Of a stretch of 13,118 bases of DNA, positions 7,521 to 13,118 are shown one piece after another. The notes under the pieces are model-generated. The model had not been told where the DNA came from and did not search any database. It worked only from the letters and a program-made list of their open reading frames with translations. Source of the stretch: CAZUVQ01 sp964623915 (GTDB lineage Bacteria; Bacillota; Clostridia; UMGS1883; UMGS1540); contig CAZUVQ010000051.1 of the NCBI GenBank assembly GCA_964623915.1, positions 1 to 13,118 of the forward strand. The letters run 5' to 3'. Numbering within the stretch: position 1 is the stretch's first letter; each line of letters begins with the position of its first letter. Position numbers and translations under genes: made by a program.

Positions 7521-8438
7521 TTACATTACACCTAAATATTCACTCAGCACTTCAACAGGACTTTTAAATCTAAGACTAATAATTGGATAGTGTTTTGATT
7601 TCTCTTGATATGCCTTCAATTGTCGCCTGCCATCCTCCAAATTGTACATCTTCATTTTTCTGTAAAATCGCTGTTCATCTTTTCGGTGCTGCCGCTCTAC
7701 TTTGCCATTATGACGAGGTGTTGCAATTTGTATGCGATGATAGATTATATCCATATCTTTAAGCGCCTCTTCAAATAACGTCTTATTCTTCGCTTTTACC
7801 ACAAGCAGTGCATTTGTCCACTCGGTACCATTATCAGTCTGAACCTCCCTTATTGGAAAGGGAAAATAGCCTAACATTTCTTTCAAAAACATCTTGGATG
7901 AATATGTGCTGTGTTCGTCATACATCTGTCGAAACGGCAACCTTGTGCATTCGTCAATTGCTGTATACTGGTAATACCTTCGCCCATCTGCCGAGCATTT
8001 AGATGGTACATACTTTACATCAATTTGAATTTTCTGCCCCGGATATTCAGCACGTGCATACTCTTTCGGCTTTTTCTTTGGCTTTTTGGGCTTGTATTCA
8101 TGTTCCATTTTCCTAAGTGTACGCAAGAATGTTTGGTAACATCTCTTGTATCCCTTTTGGCAAGCGTTGTACCACATTACCAGTTTGTCGCCCGCTTTAT
8201 CCTTTACCCATGCATTTTTTACTAATTTAATTTCAGCTTCGCTTTGAGCTCTTGGACTTCTTTTCGGACTCCGGCTGTGTTCTTTTAGGCTCTCTACTGA
8301 ACCATCATACCGTTTCATCCATTTGTATAAGGTTTTGCGGCTCGTCTTGTATCGTATCGCCGTTTCAGTCACCGTGTGATTTTTGCAATATTTAATCATG
8401 CGTTGACGTTGGTATGCTTCTTGCAGTATAATATCCAT
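7521..8438 (-). CDS. IS1202/IS481-type DDE transposase
   Basis: The protein (305 residues) catalyses cut or copy and strand transfer of the element. The N-terminal part (about 8-60) is a helix-turn-helix region (TVTETAIRYKTSRKTLYKWM) for binding the ends. The integrase-core residues are D140 (QIQIDVKY), D202 (VQTDNGTEW) and E248 (HNGKVERQ). The last two are separated by 45 residues, more than the usual 34-35 of the IS3/IS481 type. The decayed copy near 10.6 kb has exactly the same spacing. Lysine-rich residues 116-126 link the two halves. The ATG at 8438 follows GGGGGA. That site lies in one arm of a long hairpin (8439-8508), suggesting translational control. The gene is complete, and its direction is toward the V-ATPase operon. 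Confidence 0.92.
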   Translation of the reverse strand: MDIILQEAYQRQRMIKYCKNHTVTETAIRYKTSRKTLYKWMKRYDGSVESLKEHSRSPKRSPRAQSEAEIKLVKNAWVKDKAGDKLVMWYNACQKGYKRCYQTFLRTLRKMEHEYKPKKPKKKPKEYARAEYPGQKIQIDVKYVPSKCSADGRRYYQYTAIDECTRLPFRQMYDEHSTYSSKMFLKEMLGYFPFPIREVQTDNGTEWTNALLVVKAKNKTLFEEALKDMDIIYHRIQIATPRHNGKVERQHRKDEQRFYRKMKMYNLEDGRRQLKAYQEKSKHYPIISLRFKSPVEVLSEYLGVM

Positions 8439-8508
8439 ACGATAGTTCCCCCAGATACAATGTTTTTGTCGTTATTAACATTATATCATCTGGTTCAGGG
8501 ACTATCGT
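8439..8508 (-). promoter_or_regulatory. hairpin masking the transposase ribosome binding site, with internal -10 box
   Basis: The arm 8439-8462 holds the ribosome binding site GGGGGA directly before the start. It can pair with the arm 8479-8508: ACGATAGT with ACTATCGT, CCAGAT with ATCTGG, and GATATAATG with CATTGTATC. A TATAAT (8485-8480, minus strand) with a weak -35 (ACGATA, 17-base spacer) lies inside the distal arm. A transcript starting there would lack that arm and leave the binding site open. Transcripts from outside the element would fold and hide it. The pairing is read from sequence; the function is inferred by analogy with IS10 and IS50. Confidence 0.6.
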
Positions 8509-8541
8509 TTTTTTGTGTTACCCATGTATTGTATCATAACA

Positions 8542-8567
8542 GATAATGCAAGTATTATAAGGGTGTC
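8542..8567 (+). repeat. 26-bp target site duplication, right copy
   Basis: Exact repeat of 7333-7358 directly abutting the right end of the insertion sequence. Removing 7359-8567 would restore the original intergenic region between the V-ATPase promoter and the antiporter operon promoter. Confidence 0.9.
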
Positions 8568-8655
8568 CGATTCTAAATGTTTATTCCATCTGTCTACTAT
8601 GTGTGTTGTTGTGTATAAGGTAACAGATCAGGATTAGTCTTTTATCCAGTCTTTC

Positions 8656-8685
8656 TCTTTTGCCGACCAAACAACCGACAAAAGA
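8656..8685 (+). other. inverted repeat in the antiporter operon upstream region
   Basis: TCTTTTG (8656-8662) and CAAAAGA (8679-8685) are 7-bp arms around a 16-base loop that contains two CCGAC repeats. They lie about 45 bases upstream of the antiporter promoter. This could be a regulator site or chance. Nothing else is seen between 8568 and 8728. Confidence 0.25.
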
Positions 8686-8728
8686 ATTGTTGCCATTAGA
8701 TATATTTTTGTTTATATCTGCAAAAATG

Positions 8729-8756
8729 TTGCGTATCTTTTTTTTTGTGCTATAAT
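8729..8756 (+). promoter_or_regulatory. promoter of the PII-like / antiporter operon
   Basis: TTGCGT (8729-8734), a 16-base T-rich spacer and TATAAT (8751-8756), which is preceded by TGC and so has an extended -10. Transcription would start near 8763, with a leader of about 30 bases before the ribosome binding site AAAGGAGTG. There is no room for a riboswitch in the leader. Confidence 0.75.
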
Positions 8757-8790
8757 TAAAGTATTATAAATTTAAAAGGAGTGATATGAT

Positions 8791-9129
8791 ATGCAACTAT
8801 TATTGATAGTACTTAACAAAGTTGAAAAGCTTGATGACTTGCTTGAAAGTTTGATGGAACAAGGCTTTACAGGAGCAACTATTCTCAACAGTAACGGTAT
8901 GATGAAAGAACTTGCGAAAAATAGTGAGGATTTTCCTATATTTGGAGCTCTTCGCTTTCAGCTTAACCTTGACCGCGAAGAAAATAAAACAATCTTTATG
9001 GTTCTTAAGGATGATCAGGTTGAAACAGTAAAAAAAATAATACGAAAAGTTATTGGGGATATATCTAAGCCGGATTCGGCAATAGTATTTACTTTACCAA
9101 TACTTTCAGCAGAGGGGATCGGATTTTAA
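8791..9129 (+). CDS. PII-like small regulatory protein
   Basis: At 112 residues it has the length and the beta-alpha-beta pattern of the PII (GlnB-like) superfamily: strand MQLLLIVLN, helix VEKLDDLLESLMEQ, then GFTGATILNSNGMMKEL, which resembles the GATV-type strand before the T-loop. The second half repeats the strand-helix pattern (KTIFMVLKDDQVETVKKII). The classical GlnB B-loop and the uridylylated T-loop tyrosine are absent, so this is a PII-like branch and not a nitrogen regulator proper. Such trimers usually bind nucleotides and act on a neighbour's product. The stop is 2 bases from the antiporter start, so that transporter is the likely target. AAAGGAGTG precedes ATG 8791; a nearer ATG at 8786 is out of frame. 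The fold is inferred from pattern and context. Confidence 0.72.
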   Translation: MQLLLIVLNKVEKLDDLLESLMEQGFTGATILNSNGMMKELAKNSEDFPIFGALRFQLNLDREENKTIFMVLKDDQVETVKKIIRKVIGDISKPDSAIVFTLPILSAEGIGF

Positions 9130-9131
9130 CA

Positions 9132-10300
9132 ATGAGTATATTGTATTATATAGCTCTGATACTATTTTCAGGGCTTATTTTGGGGCGTGCAGTTAAACTT
9201 ATAAAACTTCCTAATGTAACAGGATATTTGATTGCAGGATTACTTATTGGTCCACATATCTTTAAATTACTTCCACTGGATATTGTTAAAGAACTTGAAC
9301 TTGTTTCTGAAATAGCTCTTGCCTTTATCGCTTTTTCTATTGGATCCGAGTTTAAATTGTCTTATCTGAAAAAAGTTGGGATAACGCCTATTGTTATAGC
9401 TGTTTTTGAAGCCCTGACAGCTACTTTATTGGTAACAGGTGCTTTAGTTCTATTCGGTTTTGATTTTAAAATTTCAATACTTCTAGGAGCTATAGCATCC
9501 GCTACAGCACCAGCAGCTACCATAATGGTTGTTAAACAATATAAAGCAAAAGGACCTGTAACGGAAACTTTACTTAGTGTTGTCGCATTAGACGATGCGG
9601 TAGCACTCATGGCTTTTGGATTTTCTATGGCAATGGTGAATTCCATGCTACATCCCGGTCAAAGTTCTGCAATAATGACTGCCATTTTACCATTATTAGA
9701 AATTGTCGGATCAATTGTGTTAGGGTTTATACTAGGATTGTGTTTCAATATTCCGCTCCGATTCTTTAAGAAAGACTCCAATAGATTGATCATAACCGTT
9801 GGATTTGTTTTTTTAGGCTCGGCAATTGCGTCTAAACTCGGTCTGTCTTCGCTTTTATTGTGCATGAGTATGGGAGCAGCGCTTATTAACTCAAATGAAT
9901 CGGGGATGTCGATTTTTAAACTTGTAGATAACGTTACCCCTCCAATATTTTTAATGTTTTTTGTAGTTTCCGGCGCGGAATTAGACATTTCTATTCTTCC
10001 TAAAATTGGTGTAATTGGTATTATTTATATAGTTTTTAGAGTCGTAGGTAAAATTGCTGGAGCTTCTATAGGCGCAATAATTACAAAGGCTCCAAAAACT
10101 GTTAAAAAATATATTGGATTTACTTTAATACCCCAAGCAGGTGTGGCTATCGGTCTTTCTCTAATAGCATCACAAGCCATTCNNNNNNNNNNTATGGGCA
10201 AACGATTCGAGCGGTAATTCTCTGTGGTACTCTTATTTATGAATTAATCGGTCCGGCAGCAACGAAAATCGGATTAAAAAAGGCAAGAGAAATAATTTAA
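9132..10300 (+). CDS. CPA2-family cation/proton antiporter (Na+/H+ or K+/H+), interrupted by an N gap
   Basis: An integral membrane antiporter with about twelve hydrophobic segments. Family signs are LPNVTGYLIAGLLIGP (26-41), ASATAPAATIMVV (122-134), the paired aspartates D154-D155 in VVALDDAVAL (the ion-binding helix), GAELDIS (281-287) and PQAGVAIGL (334-342). The reading frame is clear from ATG 9132 to 10182 (350 residues). Ten N follow. The ending then continues in another frame from 10193 as YGQTIRAVILCGTLIYELIG to TAA 10300. Comparison with the family suggests only a few residues are missing, for a total of about 390. No RCK/TrkA nucleotide-binding domain follows, unlike KefB-type relatives. 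Control may instead come from the PII-like protein encoded 2 bases upstream. The cation is not decided by sequence; Na+ is favoured by context. Confidence 0.88.
10183..10192. other. assembly gap inside the antiporter gene
   Basis: Ten N of arbitrary length. Restoring the frame needs a gap whose length leaves remainder 2 on division by 3 (for example 11), so 10 is not the real size. There is no repeated overlap at the edges, unlike the gap at 3471-3480. Confidence 0.9.
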
Positions 10301-10500
10301 CAGATTAACTAATATACAATAGTAAGGTGTATGCAAAAGATGTTTGAGAAAGTTCTTGCGAAATCATTAAGATTGAATGGTGCCCATGGTGATAAGTAAG
10401 GCACTCCGAAACTGTTTATTGAGACGAGTTCAGCTAAAACGAAGGTGAAAATATTGCAAACCCGAAAAATCCTAATGCACCAGTAAACAACAATAGTATA
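10301..10500. other. non-coding remnant between antiporter and broken IS
   Basis: There is no intact gene here. A 22-codon frame starts at the first ATG (MQKMFEKVLAKSLRLNGAHG and two more residues). A separate open frame just upstream of the transposase fragment reads NEGENIANPKNPNAPVNNN. Neither is recognised. No terminator is seen after the antiporter stop. Confidence 0.4.
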
Positions 10501-10930
10501 AATTTAAATACTCTAAATGGATGTATTAATGTGTTAAAAGCCTTTAAATTCCCCGTAAAATGTGTTCAAACAGATAACGGATTAGAATTTACAAAAAAGC
10601 TTGCCAACACGCAAAAACCCATTCTTACAATGTTCGAAAAAACACTTGCAAAATATGGTATACAACATAAACTCATTAAGCCTTATACACCAAGACATAA
10701 TGGCAAAGCAGAACGCTCTCATTGAAAAGATAACGAATATTTTTACGCTACACATACATTCTATTCATTCGATGACTTTGAAAAACAATTAAAAGTGCAT
10801 AACTATAACTACAATTAAATTTTCTATGCGACCATTAGGTTGGAACGCTCCCGCTGATTACATAAAGGCTTTCACCAATGATGGCGAAATTTTTTAACTA
10901 ATTTTGTAACACATCATTGACAAACCTACA
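10501..10930 (+). mobile_element. remnant of a second IS1202-like element with its right end
   Basis: Downstream of the broken transposase, 10903-10930 read on the minus strand begins TGTAGG, contains TGTCAA and then GTTACA. It matches the left end of the intact element at many positions (TGT.G...TGTCAA..AT..GTTACA.A). This fixes the right boundary at 10930. No left end or target duplication is found, so the left part was deleted. TTGACA at 10917-10922 points outward, as in the intact copy. Confidence 0.7.
10531..10897 (+). pseudogene. decayed IS1202-like transposase, C-terminal part
   Basis: The frame from about 10500 encodes KAFKFPVKCVQTDNGLEFTK through PRHNGKAERSH, the last two catalytic residues of an integrase-core transposase, with 45 residues between the D and the E. 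A TGA at 10723-10725 interrupts it, probably a C-to-T change of an arginine codon. The frame then continues KDNEYFYATHTFYSFDDFEK to a TAA near 10818. It resumes one frame over at 10826 as MRPLGWNAPADYIKAFTNDG and ends at TAA 10895-10897. The first half of the gene (helix-turn-helix and first aspartate) is missing. The protein is related to, but clearly distinct from, the intact transposase at 7521-8438. It is not functional as read. Confidence 0.85.
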
Positions 10931-11340
10931 AATATAAGATAAAGATTTGTGTTTCACAATTTCAGCTTTTAATCTTACAACTTCCTTTTCTATGACATAA
11001 AAAATACAAAGGGTTTGCGAGCTTTTTTGCAAACACTCTAGTATTGAGCTTTTAATGGATAGTATTTTCAAGTTTAGGATGCTGTCCTTTTTTGCCTTGG
11101 GAGCAGATCTAAAGTATTAAAATTTTCCGAGATTTGAACGAGAATACAGGAAATAAAGTGAAGATAGAATGCTGAAATTGGTTGAGCGTGATACATATTT
11201 TAAGTTTAAAAATAGTTTAGTGTTAAAAGTATCTGAATGTATATAATCAGATACAAGATGGTGATGGTGCTGCACCCCCTAAAAGATAACATGCACCCCC
11301 CTTGAAAATATTCTATTAAAAATATACCATTTCTGCACAA
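10931..11340. other. gene-free AT-rich stretch
   Basis: No credible gene. It contains a weak hairpin (GTTTGC 11013-11018, GCAAAC 11029-11034), a perfect palindrome at 11229-11254, and two TGCACCCCC direct repeats about 20 bases apart near 11270-11300. The left boundary of the recombinase-bearing element should lie here or shortly to the right. Confidence 0.5.
11229..11254. promoter_or_regulatory. operator-like perfect inverted repeat over a TATAAT
   Basis: GTATCTGA (11229-11236) and TCAGATAC (11247-11254) are perfect 8-bp arms around 10 bases. The right arm overlaps a plus-strand TATAAT at 11242-11247. The -35 region is poor. This looks like a dimeric repressor site on a -10 box, but no gene follows downstream on the plus strand. 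Confidence 0.35.
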
Positions 11341-11370
11341 AATCCTAAGCTCAGCGGCTTAGGATTTTTT
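11339..11370 (+). terminator. rho-independent terminator
   Basis: A 12-bp perfect stem (11339-11350 with 11357-11368, core AATCCTAAGC / GCTTAGGATT), a 6-base loop and a T-run to 11370. It is best on the plus strand. On the minus strand it ends in four T within the stem, so it may also close the recombinase operon from the other side. Confidence 0.82.
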
Positions 11371-11538
11371 CATATATCAGTAGAAAATTCAGCTTGTGAT
11401 TTTTGTTTTACTTGCCTCAAAACGCCCACATTTTCGATTTAAGCACGTCGGGCTATAACTATCCTAATCGTTTAATTAGGCAGGTACACCCCTTAATTTT
11501 GCTCTACGGTGGCCTCTTTTGCCGCACTCAGTTAACGA

Positions 11539-11572
11539 CGGTATATTTTAGGTTAAATCCTCAAATATACCG
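11539..11572. repeat. 14-bp inverted repeat over the stop codon of the DUF6809-like gene
   Basis: The arms 11539-11552 (CGGTATATTTTAGG) and 11559-11572 (CCTCAAATATACCG) match at 13 of 14 positions around a 6-base loop. The hairpin contains the last codons and the TAA (11548-11550) of the small gene. No T-run follows on the minus strand, so it is not a classical terminator. It may be a message-end structure or a site at the element border. Confidence 0.55.
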
Positions 11573-11805
11573 CAGCTTTCATTCATACATTCAATTATAA
11601 ATCTTGCTCCAAGTCTGAATCCCTCAACAAATATCTGACATTCACTGATCCCCGTAAATTCATCCATACAATCTCTGTACTTTGCAAATATTTCTTTTTC
11701 ATTTTCGTTGAGTGTTGTGATTAATTTTTCCTCATTTCGGGCAATTAGGTTTAATAACTTTTCATATTCCGTCCTATGCTTAAAGACTTTTTCATTTGGT
11801 TTCAC
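11548..11805 (-). CDS. DUF6809-like small protein next to serine recombinase
   Basis: A small acidic, helical protein (85 residues from GTG 11805) with KPNEKVFKHRTEYEKLLNLI near the start and FVEGFRLGARFIIECM toward the end. This is the pattern of the short DUF6809 proteins that accompany recombinases in clostridial mobile elements. Its function is unknown. Family similarity continues upstream of the GTG as TNILEEFWCGN, but no ATG, GTG or TTG is in frame there before the TAA at 11842-11844. The codon where a start is expected is ACG (11838-11836), 10 bases after GAAAGG. The original start may have mutated, or a rare start may be used. The gene lies about 85 bases after the recombinase stop, same strand. 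Confidence 0.65.
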   Translation of the reverse strand: MKPNEKVFKHRTEYEKLLNLIARNEEKLITTLNENEKEIFAKYRDCMDEFTGISECQIFVEGFRLGARFIIECMNESCGIFEDLT

Positions 11806-11922
11806 ATTTCCGCACCAGAATTCTTCCAGTATGTTCGTTTTTTATCAACCTTTCAGCAACACACAATACCACAAGGTGTTTTGAAAGTCCAGACAAATAT
11901 CAGTATATTTTCAGAATACTTT

Positions 11923-13118
11923 TTATACGCTACCGTCATGAAGTTCTACGAAGCAGGCGGAGATTTCGCCGTTTTCATCATACTCATTTACCTTTTGCAG
12001 GAACGGTGCTTTCAATATGATTTCTAGTGACAATCCATCTTCTTTTTCTCTTATCAGTATTTTTTCCACCAACATTCGAAGGTGCGTATTTGTGATACCG
12101 TCTGATGAGACAATTTCATCAATCAAGTCAATGCTCTGCTTAATTTCAGACTTATGCTTCTTTATTGTATCGTCAATGTTTTTTATGCTCTGTATTTGCT
12201 CTCTGCAAGCAGCTATCTCTGTTTTACGTTTTTCAAGCATTTTATCGTAAGTGGCACGGTTTTCCTTATCATTGATACGCTCCATTAGTATTTTTTCAAT
12301 GTCAAGTTCAAGACCGTTGATTTGATTATTCAGAACGTCTATTCTTTTTGATACATTGTTTTTCTGAGCCACCCATGTCTTGACGTCATTTTCTATGCTC
12401 TCCCAATTTTTATGTGCTTCACTTTTTATTTGAATAAGCTCGTTGTTTATCAGCTTATCTAATGTGCTTTCATCAATCCTGTGCGGTGTGCAATACGTTT
12501 TTGTGTAGCGGTGGTAACCGTTACAGGTGTATTCAATTCTGTCGGGCTTATCTCGCCATTTTCTGATGTGTGCTACGAAGCTGCAACCGCAGTCCTCACA
12601 CTCCAGCAGACCTGTATATCGGTGATGAGGTTTATTTTTACCGGCACGGACATTACGCTTCGGTTTGTCTGACAGAAGAAACTGTGCTTGCTCCCACATC
12701 TCTTTTGATATTATTGGCGGAGCAAAGTTTTCGTGCCTCATCTGTTCTTCTTTTGGAACTGTCTTGCGTGTTTTGCTGATTTTATTTGTTTCCTGCTTAT
12801 GACAAATCAATGTGCCTATGTAAAATTCATTTTCTAATATTCTTTTCACCGCTGTGTTTTCCCATAAGTATTTGAATGCAATTTGCGGTTTGTTGCTTCC
12901 GAGATTTTTCTTGTTGTATTGCTTTTGATAATATGCTGCGGATTTAATACCTTTTTCATTTAACATCCGTGCTATAGCTTTTATTCCGTAGCCGTTCAAG
13001 TACCATGTAAAAATCTGATGGACTACGTTTGCAGGCTCATCCATAATAATTATCTCGCCTGTATTTTTGTCCTTGTAATATCCCATCGGCGGCATATTGC
13101 AGATACCTTCTTTTTGTT
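11923..13118 (-). CDS. large serine recombinase, C-terminal part (runs off the right edge)
   Basis: A site-specific recombinase that integrates and excises a mobile element. The frame stays open to the window edge, so the true start and the N-terminal catalytic resolvase domain (about 150 residues) lie outside. The ATG at 13095 is internal. Visible, numbered from that ATG, are the recombinase domain (MGYYKDKNTGEII through about 140), a zinc-ribbon with C166, C169, C191 and C202 (LLECEDCGCSF), then a coiled-coil of about 230-330 and a short C-terminal strand region. This order is characteristic of the transposon and phage integrases of Clostridia. Its 3' end faces the decayed zone, as expected if the element's end lies just left of the DUF6809-like gene. 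Confidence 0.9.
   Translation of the reverse strand, partial: QKEGICNMPPMGYYKDKNTGEIIIMDEPANVVHQIFTWYLNGYGIKAIARMLNEKGIKSAAYYQKQYNKKNLGSNKPQIAFKYLWENTAVKRILENEFYIGTLICHKQETNKISKTRKTVPKEEQMRHENFAPPIISKEMWEQAQFLLSDKPKRNVRAGKNKPHHRYTGLLECEDCGCSFVAHIRKWRDKPDRIEYTCNGYHRYTKTYCTPHRIDESTLDKLINNELIQIKSEAHKNWESIENDVKTWVAQKNNVSKRIDVLNNQINGLELDIEKILMERINDKENRATYDKMLEKRKTEIAACREQIQSIKNIDDTIKKHKSEIKQSIDLIDEIVSSDGITNTHLRMLVEKILIREKEDGLSLEIILKAPFLQKVNEYDENGEISACFVELHDGSV

Larger units (their letters stand above)
7359..8541 (-). mobile_element. intact IS1202-like insertion sequence (1,183 bp)
   Basis: The element is bounded by imperfect 28-bp terminal inverted repeats (7359-7386 and 8514-8541). Both read TGTT at the tip and share ACAT.GGT.ACACA further in, with 16 of 28 positions matching. 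It is flanked by exact 26-bp direct repeats. It carries one DDE transposase gene on the minus strand. The original IS1202 of Streptococcus pneumoniae makes 27-bp duplications, whereas IS481 and IS3 elements make much shorter ones, so IS1202-group membership is favoured. The unbroken gene and perfect duplication indicate a recent insertion. Group assignment rests on duplication length and transposase type, not on a database match. Confidence 0.88.

Noticed and set aside
7359..8541. Assignment of the IS to the IS3 family with programmed frameshifting
   Set aside because: There is one continuous 305-residue transposase, no upstream orfA, and the 26-bp duplication is far too long for IS3.
10903..11120. 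About 70-codon open frame on the minus strand (SSQTLCIFYVIEKEVV region)
   Set aside because: It has no start codon or ribosome binding site, runs through the IS right end at 10930, and resembles no family I recognise.
11115..11155. tRNA 3'-end-like string (minus strand GTTCAAATC near 11137) as an attachment site
   Set aside because: The T-loop-like bases are present, but the flanking bases do not form a 5-bp T-stem and no acceptor or anticodon arm is found.
11403..11600. Plus-strand 65-codon frame (NYPNRLIRQVHPLILLYG)
   Set aside because: It overlaps the end of the DUF6809-like gene on the other strand, has no ribosome binding site, and has a composition fitting non-coding DNA. It may be conserved only as part of the element's border.
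1..13118. CRISPR array, rRNA or tRNA genes
   Set aside because: No regularly spaced repeats and no rRNA or complete tRNA signatures were seen on either strand.

Overview
The window is low-GC DNA from a draft or metagenomic assembly; two runs of ten N mark scaffold joins. The genes suggest an anaerobe, most likely of the Clostridia: a large serine recombinase with a small DUF6809-type companion gene and two DDE insertion sequences. The V-ATPase operon order E-DUF2764-A-B-D-I-K is also typical of spirochaetes, chlamydiae and Bacteroidetes, so a Treponema-like host cannot be excluded.

Positions 44-7173 (minus strand) hold a V-type ATPase operon transcribed right to left: E, a DUF2764 protein, catalytic A, non-catalytic B, central-stalk D, membrane subunit I and rotor subunit K. 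Most genes are separated by 5-16 bases or overlap. A consensus promoter (TTGACA, 17 bases, TATAAT) lies at 7300-7328. Subunit B is split by the first N gap. The two gap edges repeat the same 65-base stretch of the gene at only about 66% identity, so the scaffold joins two non-identical V-ATPase loci.

Positions 7333-8567 hold an intact insertion sequence (7359-8541). It has imperfect terminal inverted repeats and a 26-bp exact target duplication, which fits the IS1202 group. It sits in the divergent intergenic region five bases upstream of the V-ATPase -35 box. Its left end carries an outward TTGACA that, with a TATAAT in the target duplication, makes a second consensus-like promoter toward the V-ATPase operon. 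A long hairpin can hide the transposase ribosome binding site in read-through transcripts.

Positions 8729-10300 (plus strand) hold a two-gene operon: a PII-like small protein and a CPA2-type cation/proton antiporter, broken by the second N gap. The K subunit carries the residues known to bind Na+ in the Enterococcus hirae enzyme. The divergent pair of operons may therefore run a Na+ cycle: ATPase-driven Na+ export and antiporter-mediated Na+/H+ exchange, with the PII-like protein as a candidate controller of the antiporter.

Positions 10301-11547 are a decayed zone. They contain a broken relative of the first insertion sequence (same D-45-E spacing, matching right end at 10930), an operator-like palindrome and a strong terminator. 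Positions 11548-13118 (minus strand) hold the small DUF6809-like gene and the C-terminal part of a large serine recombinase that runs off the right edge, which is the probable end of an integrated element.
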